Source of the DNA: Roseiarcus sp963781895
GTDB taxonomy: Bacteria > Pseudomonadota > Alphaproteobacteria > Rhizobiales > Beijerinckiaceae
Reading direction: 5' to 3'
Assembly: GCA_963781895.1 (NCBI GenBank)
Contig: CAWAIM010000054.1
Span: 62,001-126,000 of the forward strand
Length of the DNA: 64,000 bases
Program-made: the position numbers and the translations under genes
Shown here: positions 61,235 through 64,000 of the stretch, piece after piece
Layout: each line of letters starts with the position of its first letter
Numbering within the stretch: position 1 is the stretch's first letter
Notes under the pieces: model-generated
The model's input: the letters and a program-made list of their open reading frames with translations, nothing else
Database searches by the model: none
Told to the model about the DNA's origin: nothing

Positions 61235-62091
61235 CAGAGGTTCAGGCGGTAGGCTCTGATGGCGTTGTCGCGAAACAGCTTGCGCTGGTCGGCTTTCGAA
61301 AAGCCGGCGGTCGCCCAGTCGAGCGCCTCGAGCCACCGGACATAGCTGCCGGCGAGTTCGGACACCGGCCAGTCCCCGCCGTACAGAATGCGGTCGGGCC
61401 CGAAGCATTCGACCACGTGATCGATGTAGGGCCTCAATTGCTCGCGCCTCCAGGTCTCGAGATCGGCCTCGGTGGTGAGCCCGGACAGCTTGCACACGAC
61501 ATTGGGCAGCGCGGCCATCTCTTTGATGTGGCTCCGCCAGGGCTCGCCGAGGCCTGCCTTGATCCCGGGCTTGCCGATGTGATCGAGGACGAACGCGACC
61601 TCGGGACATGAGCGCATCATCTTCAGCGTGTTCGGCAATTGCGGATGCAGGACGCAAATGTCGAACGACAGATTATATTTCGGCAGCAGCCGGATCGCTT
61701 CGAGGAAGCCCGGCTGCAGCACGAACTCGGGGTCGGGCTGGTTCTGGATCAGGCGGCGCACGCCGCGGATCGATTGGAGTCCGGCGATCCGCGCCATCTC
61801 CGGCTCGATCGCGGCGCCGCGCTCCAGCGGCAGGCAGGCGACGGCGCCGAGCACGCGGCGGTCGCGCTTGGCGAGGCCGTCCACCCAATCCGCCTCGTCG
61901 AGATATTGCGGCATGTCGACGTCGACCTCGACGAACACGAATCCTTCGATTTGATAGGGCTTGGCCGAGGCCGCCAGGTCGTCGGGCGTCCAGTCGCGCC
62001 TGAGCGCCGGCGCTCCGCTCGCCCAGGAATAGCCGAAGCGTTTCTGATCGAGCAGATGGATGTGGGAGTCGACGATGGGAAAATCGATCAT
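61234..62091 (-). CDS. Amidohydrolase-family lactonase (fuconolactonase-like)
   Basis: A 285-residue amidohydrolase-2 protein related to L-fuconolactonase and 2-pyrone-4,6-dicarboxylate lactonase. FPIVDSHIHLLDQ carries the HxH motif, VFVEVDVDMPQYLDEADWV follows, FVLDHIGKP holds the second His, and ILYGGDWPVSEL has the catalytic Asp. The length is usual for sugar lactonases. It is coupled at both ends: ATGA overlap with the RraA-like gene, TGATG with the dehydrogenase. Confidence 0.88.
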   Translation of the reverse strand: MIDFPIVDSHIHLLDQKRFGYSWASGAPALRRDWTPDDLAASAKPYQIEGFVFVEVDVDMPQYLDEADWVDGLAKRDRRVLGAVACLPLERGAAIEPEMARIAGLQSIRGVRRLIQNQPDPEFVLQPGFLEAIRLLPKYNLSFDICVLHPQLPNTLKMMRSCPEVAFVLDHIGKPGIKAGLGEPWRSHIKEMAALPNVVCKLSGLTTEADLETWRREQLRPYIDHVVECFGPDRILYGGDWPVSELAGSYVRWLEALDWATAGFSKADQRKLFRDNAIRAYRLNL

Positions 62092-62769
62092 GCCTTGATC
62101 TCCGTCGGGCGCGGACGCGCCGCGGCGGCGACGGGCAGTTCTCGCAAGCCCCCGAGCACCCGCTCCAGCATCGCGGCCTCGCCGGCCTTCACTCGCTCGA
62201 GACTGGCGAGCGTCTCGTCGAGCCGTTCGCGCGGCACGACGACGACGCCGTCGCGATCGCCGAGGATCACGTCGCCGGAGGCGACGGCGCGGCCGCCGCA
62301 GACGATCGGCAGGCCGACCGTGCCCGGACCGCGCTTTCCGGGAGAATTCGGGCTCACGCCCATCGCGTGGATCGGCAGGTTCAGCGGCTCGAGGTCGCGA
62401 AGGTCGCGCACCAACCCGTCGGTCACAAAGCCGACCACTCCGCGATTGCGCGCCACGCCGAGCAATAGGTCTCCGGTGACGGCGGCGCCGGCGAAGAAGC
62501 CGGTCGCGGCGACGAGAACGTCGCCCGGTTGAGCCTCGGCGCACAGCGGCGATCAGGGCCAGATTGTCGTTGGGGCCGCAGTCGCAGGTCAGCGCGACGC
62601 CGAGCAGCAGGCCTCCGACGATCGGCTTGATGCGCCAGTCGAGCGCGCCCGAGCCGCCCATCGCGTCGACGACGAAGCTCGTCGGGACGCCGCGGAACCG
62701 CTCGACCAGCTCGGCCGGCGGCCGCGCCACGGCCGGCGCGAAGACGAGCGGAGGCGGTTCCTCGATCAT
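62088..62769 (-). CDS. RraA-like aldolase/decarboxylase (HMG/oxaloacetate type), frame interrupted once
   Basis: From ATG 62769 the protein reads PPAELVERFRGVPTSFVVDAMG, quoted as ELVERFRGVPTSFVVDAMG, then CGPNDNLALIAAVR. After the break it continues with PGDVLVAATGFFAGAAVTGD, RNRGVVGFVTDGLVRDLRDL and GDRDGVVVVPRERLDE, the DmpK/RraA-type aldolase signature. The break is at about 62539-62542 (minus strand GTGCGCCGAGG), and one GC restores about 227 residues. Members cleave 4-hydroxy-2-oxo acids; the lactonase and lactate-type dehydrogenase suggest a 2-oxo-3-deoxy sugar acid here. Confidence 0.82.
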
Positions 62770-63007
62770 GACGCACCTGGCTTGTTGACGTTCGAGCGCG
62801 CGGCGCAGGTTTCTCGCTGATCGTCCGTCTCGCGCGGAACGCATAGAATGCACGTTCGACGCCGCCCGGCAACTGCGGGGCGAGACCGGCCGGCGCAAGC
62901 GCCGGAACTTCACGACGTCCCGCACTTGTCGGAAGCGCCGAATTCGGACATGGTCCCGGCGCGGCCGGCAGCGGGTTCACAAGCGTCGGCTAAGGGAGAA
63001 ACGATCC

Positions 63008-63952
63008 ATGCGCATCACACGCCGAATTGCGACCGCGGGGCTGCTGGCGATGGCCCTGAGCGCGCCGGCCTTCGCCGAAGACAAGCCGACGATCCTGGTT
63101 TCCGTGCCCGGTCTGACGTTCCCGTTCTTCGTCCACATGATGAACGCGTTCAAGGCCGAGGCGGCCAAGCAAGGTCTCGACACGATCGAGAGCGACGGTC
63201 AGGTGTCCTCGCCCAAGCAGACCGCCGACATCGAGGCGGCGCTCGCCAAGGGCGTGAAGGGCATCGTGCTGAGCCCGAACGAGGTCGACGCGATGGCGCC
63301 GGCGCTGCAGGAAGCGGTCGACGCCAAGGTGCCGGTCGTCACCGTCGATCGCCGGGTGCCGTCGGTGACAGGCATTCTCGGCCATGTCGGCGCCGATAAC
63401 GTCAAGGGCGGCGAGGCGCAGGGCAACCTGATCGTGAAAATGTTCCCGAACGGGGCGACGATCATCAACCTGCAAGGCCAGTCCGGCGCGAGCCCGGCGA
63501 TCGATCGCAACAAGGGCCTGCACAACGTGCTCGACAAGGCCGGCCCCAACTACAAGATCGTGTTCGAGCAGACCGCCGGCTTCGATCGCGCCAAGGGGCT
63601 TTCGGTCACCGAGGCGGCGCTCGCCGGCATGACCGCGCCGCCGCAAGTCATCGTCGCCGCCAACGACGACATGGCGCTCGGCGCCCTCGAGGCGGTCAAG
63701 GCCCGCAACCTCAAGGGCATCGTCATCATCGGCTTCGACGCGTTGCCGGAGGCGCTGGCCAAGGTTCGGGACGGGGAACTGACCGCGACGATCGAGCAAT
63801 TCCCCGGCAAGCAGAGCGCGATAGGCGTCGACATGCTGGCCGACTTCATCAAGTCCGGCAAGAAGCCCGCGCAGCAGGTCACGCTGCTGACGCCGGTGGC
63901 GATCACCAAGGACAACCTCAGCGAGGGCGAACGCCTCAGCGAGGTCAAATAA
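63008..63952 (+). CDS. Sugar-type ABC transporter periplasmic binding protein
   Basis: A 314-residue RbsB-like (peripla_BP_4) protein. The signal peptide (about residues 1-23, ending PAFAED) directs it to the periplasm. ILVSVPGLTFPFFVHMMNAF, GVKGIVLSPNEVDAMAPALQ, VPVVTVDRRVPSV, VAANDDMALGALEAVKA and IIGFDALPEAL form the two-lobe pentose/hexose-binding fold. GGGAGAAACGATCC precedes ATG 63008. It is divergent from the catabolic operon, and its ATPase and permease genes should lie to the right of the window. Confidence 0.92.
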   Translation: MRITRRIATAGLLAMALSAPAFAEDKPTILVSVPGLTFPFFVHMMNAFKAEAAKQGLDTIESDGQVSSPKQTADIEAALAKGVKGIVLSPNEVDAMAPALQEAVDAKVPVVTVDRRVPSVTGILGHVGADNVKGGEAQGNLIVKMFPNGATIINLQGQSGASPAIDRNKGLHNVLDKAGPNYKIVFEQTAGFDRAKGLSVTEAALAGMTAPPQVIVAANDDMALGALEAVKARNLKGIVIIGFDALPEALAKVRDGELTATIEQFPGKQSAIGVDMLADFIKSGKKPAQQVTLLTPVAITKDNLSEGERLSEVK

Positions 63953-63967
63953 CCACGCGAAACGGAT

Positions 63968-63992
63968 GGGCGCGTCGCATCGCGGCGCGCCC
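63968..63992 (+). terminator. Hairpin after the binding-protein gene
   Basis: GGGCGCG (63968-63974) pairs with CGCGCCC (63986-63992), 15 bp after the stop. No T-run follows before the window ends. Such hairpins often protect the abundant binding-protein mRNA upstream of permease genes. Confidence 0.4.
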
Positions 63993-64000
63993 GCCTCCAA

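Noticed and set aside
12345..62542. Programmed ribosomal frameshifting as explanation for the split genes
   Set aside because: No slippery heptamers or downstream stimulatory structures are shared, unrelated families are hit, and the same phase appears at unrelated positions within genes.

Overview
The window is GC-rich (about two-thirds G+C by eye) chromosomal DNA of an alphaproteobacterium. The gene content and order (gatC-gatA-gatB beside ruvX, pyrC-plsY-dprA, addB-addA, an aerobic-type cob cluster, a GCG_CRPN-like small secreted protein) point to Rhizobiales/Hyphomicrobiales, perhaps near Beijerinckiaceae or Methylocystaceae. The family-level guess is weak.

Layout. 1-6.5 kb: 5' end of pncA, a UPF0104/LPG-synthase-type membrane protein, then a tight plus-strand run of class-IV aminotransferase, sulfotransferase-like protein, lgt, a MidA/NDUFAF7 methyltransferase, pgeF, a 36-codon ORF and a flavin reductase. 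6.5-26.3 kb: a nearly complete corrin-ring and nucleotide-loop-precursor pathway (cobB, cbiD, cobM, cobE, cobL, cobK, cobJ, cobI, cobH, cobG, cobN, cobW, a DUF1636 protein, cobO, cobQ, cobD/cbiB, cobC). A canonical cobalamin riboswitch at about 21.0-21.2 kb heads the minus-strand operon DUF1636-cobW-cobN-cobG-cobH-cobI-cobJ. A Xre/MbcA-RES toxin-antitoxin pair sits between that riboswitch and cobO-cobQ. 26.4-33 kb: addB-addA recombinase. 33-46 kb: a TAXI-like solute-binding protein, a TPR/Sel1-like protein, a small membrane protein behind a perfect CRP-type palindrome, an exported Ala/Pro-rich protein, an EamA permease, ppk2, ybgC-like thioesterase, fmt, an AGE-family epimerase, purD, a REP-like element, tRNA-Ser(GCT), a GST and a histone-H1-like protein. 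46-54.5 kb: gatB-gatA-gatC, ruvX, a small protein, dprA, plsY, a dihydroorotase-like gene and tRNA-Arg(ACG). 54.5-64 kb: a gene-poor stretch, a membrane class III adenylate cyclase, several small or membrane proteins, an orphan Flp pilin, and a catabolic cluster (FMN 2-hydroxyacid dehydrogenase, amidohydrolase/lactonase, RraA-like aldolase, sugar-type ABC binding protein).

The strongest unexpected signal is at base level. Twelve reading-frame breaks fall in otherwise well-conserved genes, including the housekeeping genes fmt and gatA. All twelve have the same phase, and eleven are repaired by restoring one GC/CG dinucleotide in a GCGC/CGCG-type context. This looks like a systematic sequencing or consensus artefact, possibly linked to a modified motif, rather than twelve real pseudogenes. 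The affected genes are annotated across the break.

Mechanistic points: the cobalamin route mixes aerobic markers (CobG, CobN) with the cobalt-early-route C1-methyltransferase CbiD and shows no cobF. A perfect TGTGA-N6-TCACA site lies 41.5 bp upstream of a predicted start site, and an adenylate cyclase is encoded 20 kb away. The dihydroorotase-like protein lacks the metal-binding HxH motif. I saw no CRISPR array, phage or intact insertion sequence.
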